DNA from: BOG-908 sp963795825
Lineage (GTDB): Bacteria > Pseudomonadota > Alphaproteobacteria > Acetobacterales > Acetobacteraceae
DNA: 64,000 nt
Direction: 5' to 3'
Assembly: GCA_963795825.1 (NCBI GenBank)
Contig: CAWCIW010000005.1
Location: 186,001-250,000 of the forward strand
Made by a program: the position numbers and the translations under genes. Below are positions 52,716 to 62,369 of the stretch, piece after piece (the first letter of the stretch is position 1; each line of letters opens with the position of its first letter). The notes beneath the pieces are model-generated. The model searched no databases. It saw only the letters and a list, made by a program, of their open reading frames with translations, and was not told where the DNA came from.

Positions 52716-53706
52716 ATGCGCAAAATACTCCTGGCGTTCGTTGTCCTGGCCACGAGCGCACACGCTGGCACGACACTGGATGCGGTGCTGAAAAGCAAGA
52801 CGCTGAGCTGCGGTGCCGTGACCGCGCTTAACGACGAGACCAAGGAGGACACACACGGCGACACATCTGCGTTTGGTGCGGACATCTGCCGCGCGGTAGC
52901 CGCGGCTGCGCATGCGACCGTGACGTTGCATGCATTTCCGTCTGAGAGACTGGCGCTCGAAGCGTTAAACGCTGGCACGATCGCGTTGTTCGTTGGCGCC
53001 ACGCCGAACCCGGGCCTGGCACGACGCTACGGCATATCCTATCTGCGCCCGGTATTCTTCGACGGACAGGGCTTGCTGGTGCACAAGGATCGCGGCTTGC
53101 ACGGGCTGCGCGATCTCGCAGGCAAGCATGTGTGTTTCATCGGAGCGACCGATGCCGAGCGCCATCTCGATGATGCGGCGCGTGCGGCCGGTATCGGCGT
53201 GGCGCCTTTTCCATTCGAGGAGATCGGCGAAATGGAGGCGGCGCTCGTTGGTGGGCGTTGCGATGCGGAGACGCATGACGTGACCGAAGCTTGCGGCCGG
53301 TCGCGCGGCGTTTCACGGGCGCGTGCATGATTTCGAGATATTGCCGGACCGGTTGAGTCTGGACCCGCTTTCGCCTGTCGTGCGCGCCGGCGATGCGGAT
53401 TGGGGCCGCGTCGTCGACTGGGTTACGGCGGCGCTGGTGCAGGCGGAGATTTCCGGTGTGACGCAGGGAAATGCGGCGCAGATGCGTGGGAGCGCCAATT
53501 CAGTTGTGCAGGAGCTGACGGGTGCCCGGCATGGGCTGCAATGGGGGTTGTTTCTGGAGCCGGACTGGAGCTTCCGGGCGGTCACGGCGGTGGGGAATTA
53601 CGGCGAGGTTTTCGAGCGCGATCTGGGCGCGCATTCGCCTCTGCGGTTGGAGCGTGGGGTGAACCGGCCTTGGGTCCAGGGTGGGATGCTTTGGGGTTTC
53701 GAGTAG
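52716..53706 (+). pseudogene. Amino-acid ABC transporter substrate-binding protein, one frameshift
   Basis: A signal peptide (MRKILLAFVVLATSAHA) leads into a family 3 solute-binding fold: LDAVLKSKTLSCGAVTALND, TSAFGADICRAVAAAAHATV, ISYLRPVFFDGQGLLVHKD, LAGKHVCFIGATDAERHL, then FEILPDRLSLDPLSPVVRAG and NRPWVQGGMLWG. This matches AapJ-like general L-amino-acid binding proteins, though short (about 330 residues). One extra G near 53289 breaks the frame; corrected, it reads VTELAAGRAAFHGRVHDFEIL. No permease or ATPase gene is adjacent, so it is an orphan binding protein. Confidence 0.8.
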
Positions 53707-53743
53707 CTGCAGGGCTCACTGGGGGGAGTGGGTTAGAGAGTAA

Positions 53744-53923
53744 CAAGCAAGGCCTTCTTTTTCGAGAAAAAGAAGCAAAAAGCTTTTGCTGTGACGCCTG
53801 CACCGGGATTTGGCTACGACTGCAACCGCATCGACTTGCAATAAGAGTGTAGGCTGTGGGGCAGGCGTCGGAGCAAAAGCTTTTTGGTCCTTTTTCTCGA
53901 AAAAGGACTGCTTTCTTGCTTGC
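53744..53923. repeat. Palindromic element R18, complete, long core
   Basis: The left arm is CTTC/GAAG type with TTTTTCGAGAAAAA and the right arm GTCC/GGAC type. The core stem GTGACGCCTGCAC pairs with GGCAGGCGTCGG. The loop contains GACTGCAACCGCATCGAC, found again in R20 and inverted in R1. It lies between the convergent binding-protein and 74-residue genes; the 120 bases to its right show no further feature. Confidence 0.92.
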
Positions 53924-54043
53924 CTGAATGCGTCAATCTCTATCGGCGTTGGTATGATCGCAGACATCAGTGGGTTGCGGTGCGAGCGTCACAGCGACAG
54001 GTTTGGCCCTTTCAATTCAAAGCGCGCGCTGGTTTCCTTGCGC

Positions 54044-54268
54044 TTAGCGCCGGGTGTCGACTGTCACCGGAGCCGCTATGTGTGGCGCGCTCACCTTTGC
54101 CGCGACCTTATCGGGATAGATCAGCACCCGTATCAGATGCTCGGGCGCGGCGAACGGAAAGAAATTGCCGTGCAGCAGCGCGTAGATCAGCCATCCGTTG
54201 ATCAGCAGCGTGGCCGCGATGGCGATCAGATGGCGCCTCCGGCGGTTGTGGGTGTCGATGTATTTCAT
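54044..54268 (-). CDS. Small membrane protein coupled to bioA
   Basis: This 74-residue protein has a basic N-terminus (MKYIDTHNRRRRH), one membrane helix (LIAIAATLLINGWLIYALLHG) and a periplasmic tail. Its ATG overlaps the bioA stop (ATGA), so it is translated by coupling to bioA. The layout resembles the N-terminal anchor of TonB-like proteins without the proline-rich and receptor-binding domains, so it may be a remnant or a free-standing anchor. I do not recognise the family. Confidence 0.55.
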   Translation of the reverse strand: MKYIDTHNRRRRHLIAIAATLLINGWLIYALLHGNFFPFAAPEHLIRVLIYPDKVAAKVSAPHIAAPVTVDTRR

Positions 54269-55512
54269 GCGCTGCGTGCCTCCAGAACGCGCCGGATCGC
54301 TCCCGTCAACGCGCTCAACTCCTCCTCCAAGATGGTGAACGCCGGCGTCAGATACACGATGTTGCGGAACGGCCGCACCCACACGCCCTGCGCCACGAAC
54401 GCCGCCTTCAGCGCATCCAGATCGCCCGCCTGCTCCAGCTCCACCACGCCGATCGCGCCGCATAGACGCGCACATCGCGCACGCCCGGCAGCGCGCGCGC
54501 ACGGCGCCAGCTCCCGTGCGCAACTGTGCCGCGATCGCGGCCACCTGCGCCAGGCGCGGCTCGGTCTCGAACAGGTCGAGCGAGGCATTAGCCGCCGCGC
54601 AGGCCAGCGGGTTGGCCATGTAGGTCGGCCCATGCATCAGCGCGTGCGACGGTGATTGTCGGACAGGAACGCGGCGAAGATATGCGTGCCGCGCCACCGC
54701 GGCGGACAGCGCCATGGTGCCGCCGGTCAGCGCCTTGGACAGCGTGATGATGTCCGGCACCACGCCGGCCGCCTCGCAGGCGAACATCGTGCCGGTGCGG
54801 CCGAAGCCGGTGAATATCTCGTCGAAGATCAGCGGCAGCCCGTGCGCATCGGCAGCCTGGCGCAGATGGCGGAGCGTCGGCCACGTCGTGGAACACCATG
54901 CCGCCCGCGCCCTGCACCAAAGGCTCCACCAAAATGCCGGCCAGGCTTTCGCCATGCTGCGCCAGAGAACAGATCGAAGCGGGCGATGCTCTCGTCGCAG
55001 CGCGGCAGGTCGATAATGGCATGTTCGGCGAGCAGGCCGGAGAACAGCGCGTGCATGCCTTCGTCCGGATCGCACACCGCCATCGTGGCGAAGGTGTCGC
55101 CGTGATAGCCGCCGCGAAACGCCAGAAACCGCCGCCTGGTCTCGCACGCCCCGGTTGAGCCAGTATTGCGCGGCCATCTTCATCGCCACTTCGACCGCGA
55201 CCGAGCCGCTATCGGCAAAGAACACATGGTTCAGATCCCCAGGCAGCAACGCCGCCAGCTTCGCCGCCAGCCGTTCCGCCGGTTCGTGCGTCAGGCCGCC
55301 GAACATCACATGCGGCATGCGCGCGAGCTGGCCGCGCACGGCTTCGGCGATGTGCGGATGGTTATAGCCGTGGCAGGCGGTCCACCAGGAGGCCACGCCG
55401 TCGATAATTTGCGCCCGTCTTCCAGCGTGATGGTGCAGCCTTGCGTGCTGTGCGCGCGCAGGGGCTGCGGGGCGCCTTTCATTTGCGTGTAAGGGCGCCA
55501 GAGCGAAGTCAA
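54265..55512 (-). pseudogene. bioA: Adenosylmethionine-8-amino-7-oxononanoate aminotransferase, frameshifted
   Basis: The N-terminus MTSLWRPYTQMKGAPQPLRA, then GVASWWTACHGYNHPHIAEA, MFGGLTHEPAERLA, FFADSGSVAVEVAMKMAAQY, LIFDEIFTGFGRTGTMFACE and ITLSKALTGGTMALSAAVA (PLP lysine in SKALTGG) identify BioA, the PLP enzyme that makes DAPA for biotin. At least six one-base shifts break it (for example near 54490, 54645, 54880, 54960, 55150 and 55405). The TTG start 55512 lies in the outer arm of R19, with AAGAAGG as probable Shine-Dalgarno. bioB is upstream. Confidence 0.88.
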
Positions 55513-55666
55513 GCAAGGCCTTCTTTTTTGAAAAAAAGAAGCAAAAAACTTTTGCTATGACGCCTTTGCCGGCGCGCGTGTTGGTCCTGGTGCACCCGGG
55601 CGTGCAGATGCGTCGGAGCAAGCGTTTTTTGCTTCTTTTTTGCAAAACAGAAGGCCTTCCTTGCCT
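55510..55666. repeat. Palindromic element R19, complete, long core
   Basis: Both arms are CTTC/GAAG type (TTTTTTGAAAAAAA left, TTTTTTGCAAAACA right). The core pairs TATGACGCCTTTGC with GCAGATGCGTCGGA imperfectly, with a palindromic loop centre GGTGCACCCGGGCG. The right arm abuts the bioB TAA; the left arm contains the TTG start of bioA. Confidence 0.88.
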
Positions 55667-56614
55667 TACTGCCGCATCCCCAGACGCGCCAACAAAACCC
55701 GATCCCGCTCAGCCGCCGGATTCACCGTAGTCAACAAACGCGGCCCGTAAAAGATCGAGTTCGCACCCGCAAGGAAACACAAAGCCTGCGCCTCGTCGCT
55801 CATCGCCTCGCGCCCCGCGGACAGCCGCACATACGAACCCGGCATGGTGATACGCGCCGCCGCCACCACCCGCACGAAATCGATCGCGTCGATCGGTGCG
55901 GACTCCGCAAGCGGCGTGCCCTCCACACGCACGAGCGCGTTGATCGGCACGGATTCCGGCGCCTTCGGCAGGCTGGCCAGGGCCGCGATCAGCCCGGCGC
56001 GATCGGCTACATCCTCGCCCATGCCGACGATGCCGCCGCAGCACACGTTGATGCCGGCGGCGCGCACATGCTCCAGCGTATCCAGCCGGTCCTGATAGGT
56101 GCGCGTGGTGATGATCTCGCCGTAAATGCTCCGGCGAGGTATCCAGATTGTGGTTGTAGTAATCGAGGCCCGCATCGCGCAGCCGGCCGGCCTGCGGGCC
56201 GGTCAGCATGCCGAGCGTAACGCAGCTTTCCATGCCGAGCGCGCGCACGCCCTCCACCATGGCGCACACCGCATCGAGGTCGCGGTCCTTTGGCGCGCGC
56301 CAGGCCGCCCCCATGCAGAAGCGCTGCGCGCCGGCCGCCTTTGCCGCGCGCGCCTCGTCCAGCACGGCGCCCACATCCATCAGCTTGCTGGCCGGCACGC
56401 CCGCTTCATAGGACGCACTTTGCGGGCAGTAGGCGCAGTCTTCCGGACAGCCGCCGGTCTTGATCGACAGCAGCGTGCTGATCTGCACACGTGCCGGGTC
56501 GTGATGCGCGCGATGCACGGTGGCGGCCTGGAACACCAGGTCCGAAAACGGCATGTCCATGAGGGCGCGCACGGTGGCGGCGGTCCAGGCGGGCGGGGGG
56601 GCGATCGCGTTCAT
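55666..56614 (-). pseudogene. bioB: Biotin synthase BioB, one frameshift
   Basis: The N-terminal half runs FSDLVFQAATVHRAHHDPAR, then the radical SAM motif CPEDCAYCPQSASYE and GLDYYNHNLDTSPEH. After one extra T near 56137 the other frame continues YGEIITTRTYQDRLDTLEHV, INVCCGGIVGMGEDVADRAG, LVRVEGTPL and FLAGANSIFYGPRLLTT. BioB inserts sulfur into dethiobiotin using 4Fe-4S and 2Fe-2S clusters. Length (about 315) and all cluster ligands are normal, so the break is probably an error. It is followed by R19 and bioA on the same strand. Confidence 0.9.
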
Positions 56615-56657
56615 GCCAGCACGTTAGACGATCGCCAAGGCACGGGCTACCAGCGCG

Positions 56658-57145
56658 CTAAACCCGGATCGGCACGCCCGCCAAATTCATGCTCGTGCGT
56701 ATCGTCTGCAGCGTCTGCAGGCGCGCCACGCCGGCCGCCTCGGTCAGCCGTGCGGTGAGCGCATTCTCCGCCGCCGTCCCCCGCGCCACCAGCCGCAACA
56801 GGAAATCGCCGCCGCCGCGGATCATGTGGCACTCGCGCACCTCCGGCCAGGCTGCTCACCATCGCCTCGAACGCGGCCAGCGCCGCCTCCTTCTGGCTCT
56901 CCAGCCCCACAATCACGAAGAACATCACCTCCCAGCCCAAGCAGCTGCGGGTCGGTATCGGCATGGTAGCCGCGTATGATGCCGGCCTCCTCCAGCCGGC
57001 GCACCCGGCGCAGGCAAGGCGGCGCGCTTATGCCGGCCCGCCGCGCCAGCTCCACATTCGTCATCCGGCCGTCCGCCTGCAGCTCGGCCAGGATGCGGCG
57101 GTCGATCGCATCTATTTCGGGCAGGGGGTCTGGCTCGGGTGTCAT
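56658..57145 (-). pseudogene. Lrp/AsnC-family regulator, frameshifted
   Basis: The AsnC-type helix-turn-helix is intact (EIDAIDRRILAELQADGRMT, NVELARRAGISAPPCLRRVR, LEEAGIIRGYHA). The ligand-binding RAM domain appears in two other frames: VMFFVIVGLESQKEAALAAF, then ECHMIRGGGDFLLRLVARG and LQTIRTSMNLAGVPIRV. Two shifts, near 56950 and 56845, break it. Such regulators sense amino acids. It is divergent from trxB, with 154 bases between starts, and may control it, although no operator was recognised. Confidence 0.85.
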
Positions 57146-57299
57146 GGTGCCTGGGCGTCTCGAACTCGGGGGGTCATAGCAATATCGTGGGCCTGCGCGC
57201 GAGGGCAGGGGTAGCGTGCCGGGCCGGCCTCCCGTCTTGCTTCGGTGCCGCACGGCCGACCGATATCTGGCGCCGCAACACAACGAGCCGCACACCGCA

Positions 57300-58272
57300 A
57301 TGCCCGCCACCTACCATACCAAGATGCTCGTCATCGGCGCCGGCCCCGCCGGCTACACCGCCGCGATCTACGCCGCCCGCGCCAGCCTCGAGCCCATCCT
57401 GGTCGCCGGCCTGCAACCGGGCGGCCAGCTGATGATCACCACGGACGTGGAAAACTACCCGGGCTTCGCCGCCGCCATCCAGGGACCCTGGCTGATGGAG
57501 CAGATGCAGGCCCAGGCCGAACATGTCGGCACACGCCTGATGGACGACCTGATCATGGACGTCGATTTCAGCCGCCGCCCGTTCCGCTGCACCGGCGATA
57601 GCGGCGACATCTACCTGGCCGACAGCGTCGTCATCGCCACCGGCGCCCAGGCGCGCTGGCTCGGGCTGCCGTCGCGAGAAAGCCTACCAGGGCGCCGGCG
57701 TCTCGGCCTGCGCCACCTGCGACGGCTTCTTCTACCGCGGCAAGAAAGTGGCCGTCATCGGCGGCGGCAACAGCGCGGTCGAGGAGGCGCTCTACCTCAC
57801 CCACCATGCCGACCGCGTCACGCTGATCCACCGCCGCGGCACGCTGCGTGCCGAGAAGATCCTGCAGCGCCGGCTGTTCGAACACCCCAAGATGGACGTC
57901 ATCTGGAACCATATCGTCGAGGAGATCACCGGCAGCGGCGACGCCGGCCGTGGTCACCGGCCTGCGCCTAAGCCACCGCGAAACCGGCGTCGAACGCAGC
58001 CTCGCTTTGGACGGCGTGTTCGTGGCCATTGGCCATACGCCGAATACCGCGGTGTTCCGCAACCAGGTCGAGCTGGATGGCGAAGGCTACGTGCGTCACC
58101 ACGCCGCGGCAGCACCCGCACCAACGTCGACGGCGTGTTCGCAGCAGGTGACGTGCAGGACAAAATATTCCGCCAGGCCGTCACCGCCGCCGGAACAGGT
58201 TGCATGGCAGCGCTGGAAGCTGAAAAGTGGCTGACGGAGGCGGCCCCGAGTCCCGCGTTGGAACACGCCTGA
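57300..58272 (+). pseudogene. trxB: Thioredoxin reductase, three frameshifts
   Basis: The start MPATYHTKMLVIGAGPAGYT carries the FAD-binding GxGxxG. Then come GGQLMITTDVENYPGF, the redox disulphide in ACATCDGFFYRGKKV (second frame), VIGGGNSAVEEALYLTHHAD and, at the end, NVDGVFAAGDVQD. It reduces thioredoxin with NADPH. Extra bases near 57673 and 57953 and a shift near 58105 break the frame. All cofactor and redox motifs survive, and the gene is normally essential or nearly so, pointing to sequence error. A LysR-family gene follows after 36 bases. Confidence 0.92.
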
Positions 58273-58308
58273 CGCGGCCGGCGACCGCCTGAACGGGGAC
58301 GTGACGTC

Positions 58309-59198
58309 ATGGATTGGGACAAGCTGCGGGTCTTCCACGCCGTCGCGGAAGCCGGCAGCTTCACCCATGCCGGCGACACGCTCAACCTCAGCCAGTCCGC
58401 CGTCAGCCGGCAGATCTCGGCGCTCGAGGAAGCGCTCGCAGGTGCCGCTCTTCCACCGCCACGCGCGCGGCCTGATCCTCACCGAGCAGGGCGAGAGCCT
58501 GAACCCCACCGTGCGCGAGGTCTTCGCCAAGCTCGCCATGACCGAGGCGCTGCTCACCGAAAGCCGCGACAAGCCCGCCGGCCGCCTGAAGATCACCACG
58601 ACCGTGGGCTTCGGCAGCACCTGGCTGGCGCCGCGCCTGCTGCAATTCCTCGAAACCCACCAGGACGTCACCGTCAGCCTGCTGCTCGACGACGGCGACC
58701 TCGACCTCGCCATGCGCGAGGCCGATGTCGCCATACGCATGCACCCGCCGAAGCAGCCGGACCTGATCCAGCGCCATCTGTTCGAGATCGAGTGGCACGT
58801 CTGCGCCTCGCCCGAATACCTCGCGCGGGCCGGCACGCCCGCCAAACCGAGCCGACCTGGACCGCCACAAGCTGATCGTGTTCGGCGACTACCACCCGCC
58901 GGTGGCCGACATAAACTGGCTGCGCCCAGGCCGGGCGCCGGCCAGGCCAGCCCCGCCGGCCGGTGCTGGAGGTGAACAACCTTTCCAGCATGGCGCAGAT
59001 CATCCGCGCGGGGCTCGGCATCGGCGCGCTGCCTGGCTGGATGGGCGCGCGAACTGGACGGGCTGACGCGGGTGATGCCCGAAATCACGCCGCCCGAAGG
59101 TGGATTGTTATTTCGTCTATCCGGAGGAGTTGCGGCACTCCAAGCGCGTGGCGGTTTTCCGGGATTTCCTTTTGGCTCGGTTGCAGCAGCGGGGGTAG
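58309..59198 (+). pseudogene. LysR-family regulator, frameshifted
   Basis: The N-terminal helix-turn-helix is DKLRVFHAVAEAGSFTHAGD and LSQSAVSRQISALEE. The effector domain runs through other frames: VPLFHRHARGLILTEQGESL, GRLKITTTVGFGSTWLAPRL, DVAIRMHPPKQPDLIQRHLF, EVNNLSSMAQIIRAGLGIGA and FVYPEELRHSKRVAVFRDFL. About five shifts lie near 58440, 58850, 58945, 59050 and 59105. LysR genes directly after trxB are common in Acetobacteraceae and may respond to redox state. R20 starts at the base after the TAG. Confidence 0.87.
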
Positions 59199-59405
59199 GC
59201 AAGGAAAGCAAGGCCTTCTTTTTTGTAAAAAAGAAGCAAAAAACTTTTGGGGGTGCTGTCGCGGCGCGCGGATGGGTGCGCGTTAACGATGCAGCTTATG
59301 ACTGCAACCGTAGCAATTGGCAGAAAAAGTGTAAGCCAGAGTGCAGGCGTCGGAGCAAAAGCTTTTTGGTCCTTTTTCTCGAAAAAGGACTACTTTCTTA
59401 CTTCC
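59199..59405. repeat. Palindromic element R20, complete but chimeric
   Basis: The left half (CTTC/GAAG arm with TTTTTTGTAAAAAA, then GGGGGTGCTGTCGCGG) is the R6 type. The right half (GTGCAGGCGTCGG, then the GTCC/GGAC arm) is the R18 type. The two core halves do not pair with each other. The inner sequence GACTGCAACCGTAGC matches R18. This looks like a recombinant of two element types. Confidence 0.88.
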
Positions 59406-59426
59406 TGCGCGCGCCCGCCCCCACCC

Positions 59427-60095
59427 TCACTGAGGCCCGTTCGACGCCTTTGCCAAAGCCGCCAGGTATTTCTGTTCTCGCATGGCATCGGCCCGCGCCT
59501 CATCCGATCCCGCCATCACGAAATTCGTGTGCGGACTGGTCGCGCGCAGATCCGCCAGCGTGGCGCCGATCGCGTCGTCGCCCAACGCCTGCGCGCCGAG
59601 CTGGGCGAACTTCCACCCCTTGCCGTCCGGCTGCGCCAGAAGGGTCACGCTGTCGGCGCGTTCTTCCTTCGCATGGGTGACGATGCTCACCGGCACCGCC
59701 GGCTCGGGCGCGGCATCGCCCTGCTTCATCAGCCCGATCCTGGCCGCGAGCTGTTCGGCGGCCTGTATGCGCGCCATGCGATACATTTCGAACGCGGCGA
59801 CCGCGCGGTCGAAATCGGCGCGCCTCTGGCGCATGTCGGCAGGCGGCCCGTACAGATCTTCGGTGGCGCGCAGAGTGAAATCCACCTGCACGCGCCAGCT
59901 TCCCGCCGGCAGGTCGCGCGATCCCAGCGTCTTCAGCGCTTCGAAGCTCGGCTTCACACCGGTCACCTGCAGATAGGTCGGCTCGGATTGTGCGAGATAG
60001 GCGGCGATATCAGCGTCGGCAGGCTTCTTCGCCGCGGGTCCGCAGCCGGAAAGGGCGGCCAAGGAAAGCAAAGTCACAATGGCGCGCAGGAACAT
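59427..60095 (-). CDS. Lipoprotein, unknown family
   Basis: This 222-residue protein has a lipoprotein signal (MFLRAIVTLLSLAALSGCGP with lipobox LSGC). A mature domain of about 200 residues contains VQVDFTLRATEDLYGPPADM, AAFEMYRMARIQAAEQLAAR and SVTLLAQPDGKGWKFAQLGA. The WKFAQLG strand near the end resembles DUF-type periplasmic domains that read out as beta-rich folds. ATG 60095 is preferred over upstream ATGs because the signal peptide begins there. It lies downstream of the glycosyltransferase gene on the same strand, separated by half element R21. Function is unknown. Confidence 0.72.
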   Translation of the reverse strand: MFLRAIVTLLSLAALSGCGPAAKKPADADIAAYLAQSEPTYLQVTGVKPSFEALKTLGSRDLPAGSWRVQVDFTLRATEDLYGPPADMRQRRADFDRAVAAFEMYRMARIQAAEQLAARIGLMKQGDAAPEPAVPVSIVTHAKEERADSVTLLAQPDGKGWKFAQLGAQALGDDAIGATLADLRATSPHTNFVMAGSDEARADAMREQKYLAALAKASNGPQ

Positions 60096-60186
60096 TCGAA
60101 ACCCTCGTAAGAAGCGGAAACGCAAAGCCATCTCGTGCGAAGCACTATGTGCAGCAACCATTGTATCAGGACGATTTCGAAGCCGC

Positions 60187-60250
60187 AGTGCAGCCGTCAC
60201 AGCACGAGTTTTTCGCTTCTTTTTTGCAGAAAAGGAGGCCTTCCTTCCTG
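60187..60250. repeat. Palindromic element R21, half copy, degenerate
   Basis: This is a right half only: GTGCAGCCGTCACAGC core half, mutated CGAGTTTTTCG in place of CAAAAGCTTTTTG, arm CTTCTTTTTTGCAGAAAAGGAG and GGCCTTCCTTCC. It abuts the TAG of the glycosyltransferase gene. Confidence 0.78.
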
Positions 60251-61712
60251 CTACCTACGACGCGCCGCGATCTCGCGATAGAACGCCTGCTTGCGCTCCT
60301 CCTCCTCCGGCGTGCGGAACCGCCGCACCAGATGGTGGATATGCGGCCCGCCGCGCCCCAGGCCCAGAGCGGACGCGTCCAGCGGCAGGCTGCGATGCCC
60401 GGTGCCCTGCACCGTCTCGTGCACCGCGCCGCCATAGCGCACGCTGTGATCCGGCGTGTTGCGCAGCAGGCGCACCTGCCGGTCGGGGTAGGCGATCATG
60501 CCGCCGGATTTGTCGGCGCCGGGGAAGTTGTAGCGCGGCAGGGCGAAGGCCAGCGTCTCGGGCTCGCTCCTCTGCCTGGGCCAGCAGCGCCAGCAGCGCC
60601 GTATGATCTTCCGCCACCAGCTCCTCGTCGGCGTCCAGCATCAGCACCCAGGCGATCCAGTCCGGCACCATACCGAGTGCCGCGTTGCGCATGGCGGCGA
60701 AATCGTCGTCGAACAACGTGTGGTCGTGCTGCGCATAGGCGGACGGCACGCCGCACTCCGCCAGGAACGCCTGGGCCAGCGCCGGCGTGGCATCGCGCGA
60801 GCCGGTATCGAGCACGGCGTAGAAGCTGGCGACAGGTTGCGTGCTGGCCAGCATGTTGCGCACACAGACCGCCTCGTCGCGCACGATGCTGGCGATGGCG
60901 AGCGCCGGGTAGCCCGCGCGTTTCGGCGCGGCCGGCACGCGCGGCGGCGGCGTGTAGGTGACCGGCAGCATCCAGCCGCCCACCTGCAGCAGGGTCAGGC
61001 CGCACCAGGACAGCGACGGCTCGCAATGGTGGCGGCCGCGTATCTCCGCCTCCAGCGCCGCCGGGTCGAAACCGTCCTGCGCCGGGCCGAGCACCAGCAG
61101 CGTACGCTGGGCGAAATTGCCGCGCAGCGCATCCATCCACTGCGCCGAGGCGGTGCCGTCCAGCAGGTAGAGCGCGTCGATCGGGCGGCCCATCGCGGTG
61201 AGCAGGGCCGAGACCTCCTGCGGCGGCGCGCCGAGCTGGAACAAAGCGGTGCGGTCCGGCAGGGTGGTGGCGGCCGGCACCGTGGGGTGGAAGGCGGCAT
61301 TGGCCTGCAGGATGGCGGCTTCCGCCTGTGCGAACGGCGCCAGCGCGTGCAGCGCCATGCCGGGCGCCCGGCCCACCATCACGGCGAAACACGCCTTGTC
61401 GGCAGCGTCGAAAAACCGGCGCATGCCAGCTGCGAGGACGGGGTCCGCCGCCGCGTCGTCCGGCGTCGCCGCGGGGCCGGCGCGCTGCAGCAGCGCCAGC
61501 GCCAGCGAGGCGGCAACGTGCTCGCCGGCGTCCAGCACCCGCCCGGTCATCTGGGCGAACACCGTGCGGAACTCGCTGGAGACGAAGATCGCCCGGCGGC
61601 CCTGGTCCAGCGTCGCGTAATAGGATTGGAAGGCGGCAATGGTGTTGGCGGCTTCAGGATCGCGCCCGAGCAGGCAGCGATACAGCGCAACCACCTCGAG
61701 GTCGGTCATCAT
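60251..61712 (-). pseudogene. GT2-type glycosyltransferase with extra N-terminal domain, one frameshift
   Basis: Residues 1-60 (LEVVALYRCLLGRDPEAANT…FVSSEFRTVF) resemble the DUF4214-type YRxxLGRxPd module found in surface-glycan proteins. From about residue 275 comes a GT2-like domain: LAIASIVRDEAVCVRNMLAS, FYAVLDTGSRDATPALAQAF and WVLMLDADEELVAEDH (DxD). An extra G near 60575 breaks the frame; corrected, it reads YNFPGADKSGGMIAYPDRQV, RYGGAVHETVQGTG and ends EEEERKQAFYREIAARRR. The ATGATG start overlaps the bioD stop, so expression is coupled to biotin genes although the function is glycan-related. Confidence 0.8.
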
Positions 61713-62366
61713 GCGCGCGGCCCGTCGGCATGCGCCGGCGCCCGCGGATTCCACGCGGGCAGGGCCTCGGCCGCTTCCGCCACGGATGAAGCGCTGAGCG
61801 CCGGCAGCATCGCCAGCCTGCCGACCACCTCCACCCGGCCGAGCCGGCCGATCGCCTCGGCGTTGCCGGCATTCTCGTCGCCCACCAGAAGCACGCCGTA
61901 GATCGCCAGGCCGCGCGCACGCAGCGCCTCAAGCGACAGCAGCGTGTGGTTGATGGTGCCGAGTGTGGTGCGCGCCACCAGCAAAACAGGCAGGCCGAGC
62001 CGCACCATCAGGTCCACCATGAATGCGCCGCCACCGAGCGGCGCCAGCACGCCGCCGGCCCCCTCAACGACGAGCGGCACGTCGCCATCCGGCAGATCGA
62101 AATCCGCCAGCACGATCGCCGTATCCTCGAGCAGCGCCGGCAGCTTCCGGCGAGAGCGGCGCCTGCAATTCGAAGCGCGGCGCATGTATGCGGTGCGCCG
62201 GCGCGCCCGACAGGGCGGCGACCGTCTGGGTGTCGCCAGGCTCGTGGGCCAGTCCGGTCTGCACCGGCTTCCAATACGCCGCCGCCCAGCGCCGCACCAG
62301 ACAGGCGGACGCCACCGTCTTGCCGATGCCGGTATCCGTGCCGGTGACGAAAACGCCCTGCCGCAT
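61709..62366 (-). pseudogene. bioD: Dethiobiotin synthetase BioD, one frameshift
   Basis: The N-terminus MRQGVFVTGTDTGIGKTVAS has the BioD P-loop, followed by AAYWKPVQTGLAHEPGDTQT. After one extra G near 62150 the frame continues LLEDTAIVLADFDLPDGDVP, LVVEGAGGVLAPLGGG and VLLVARTTLGTINHTLLSLE. BioD closes the ureido ring of dethiobiotin with CO2 and ATP. Start ATG 62366 lies 3 bases after the bioF stop, and its own stop overlaps the glycosyltransferase start, giving bioF-bioD-GT as one coupled unit. Confidence 0.9.
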
Positions 62367-62369
62367 CGC

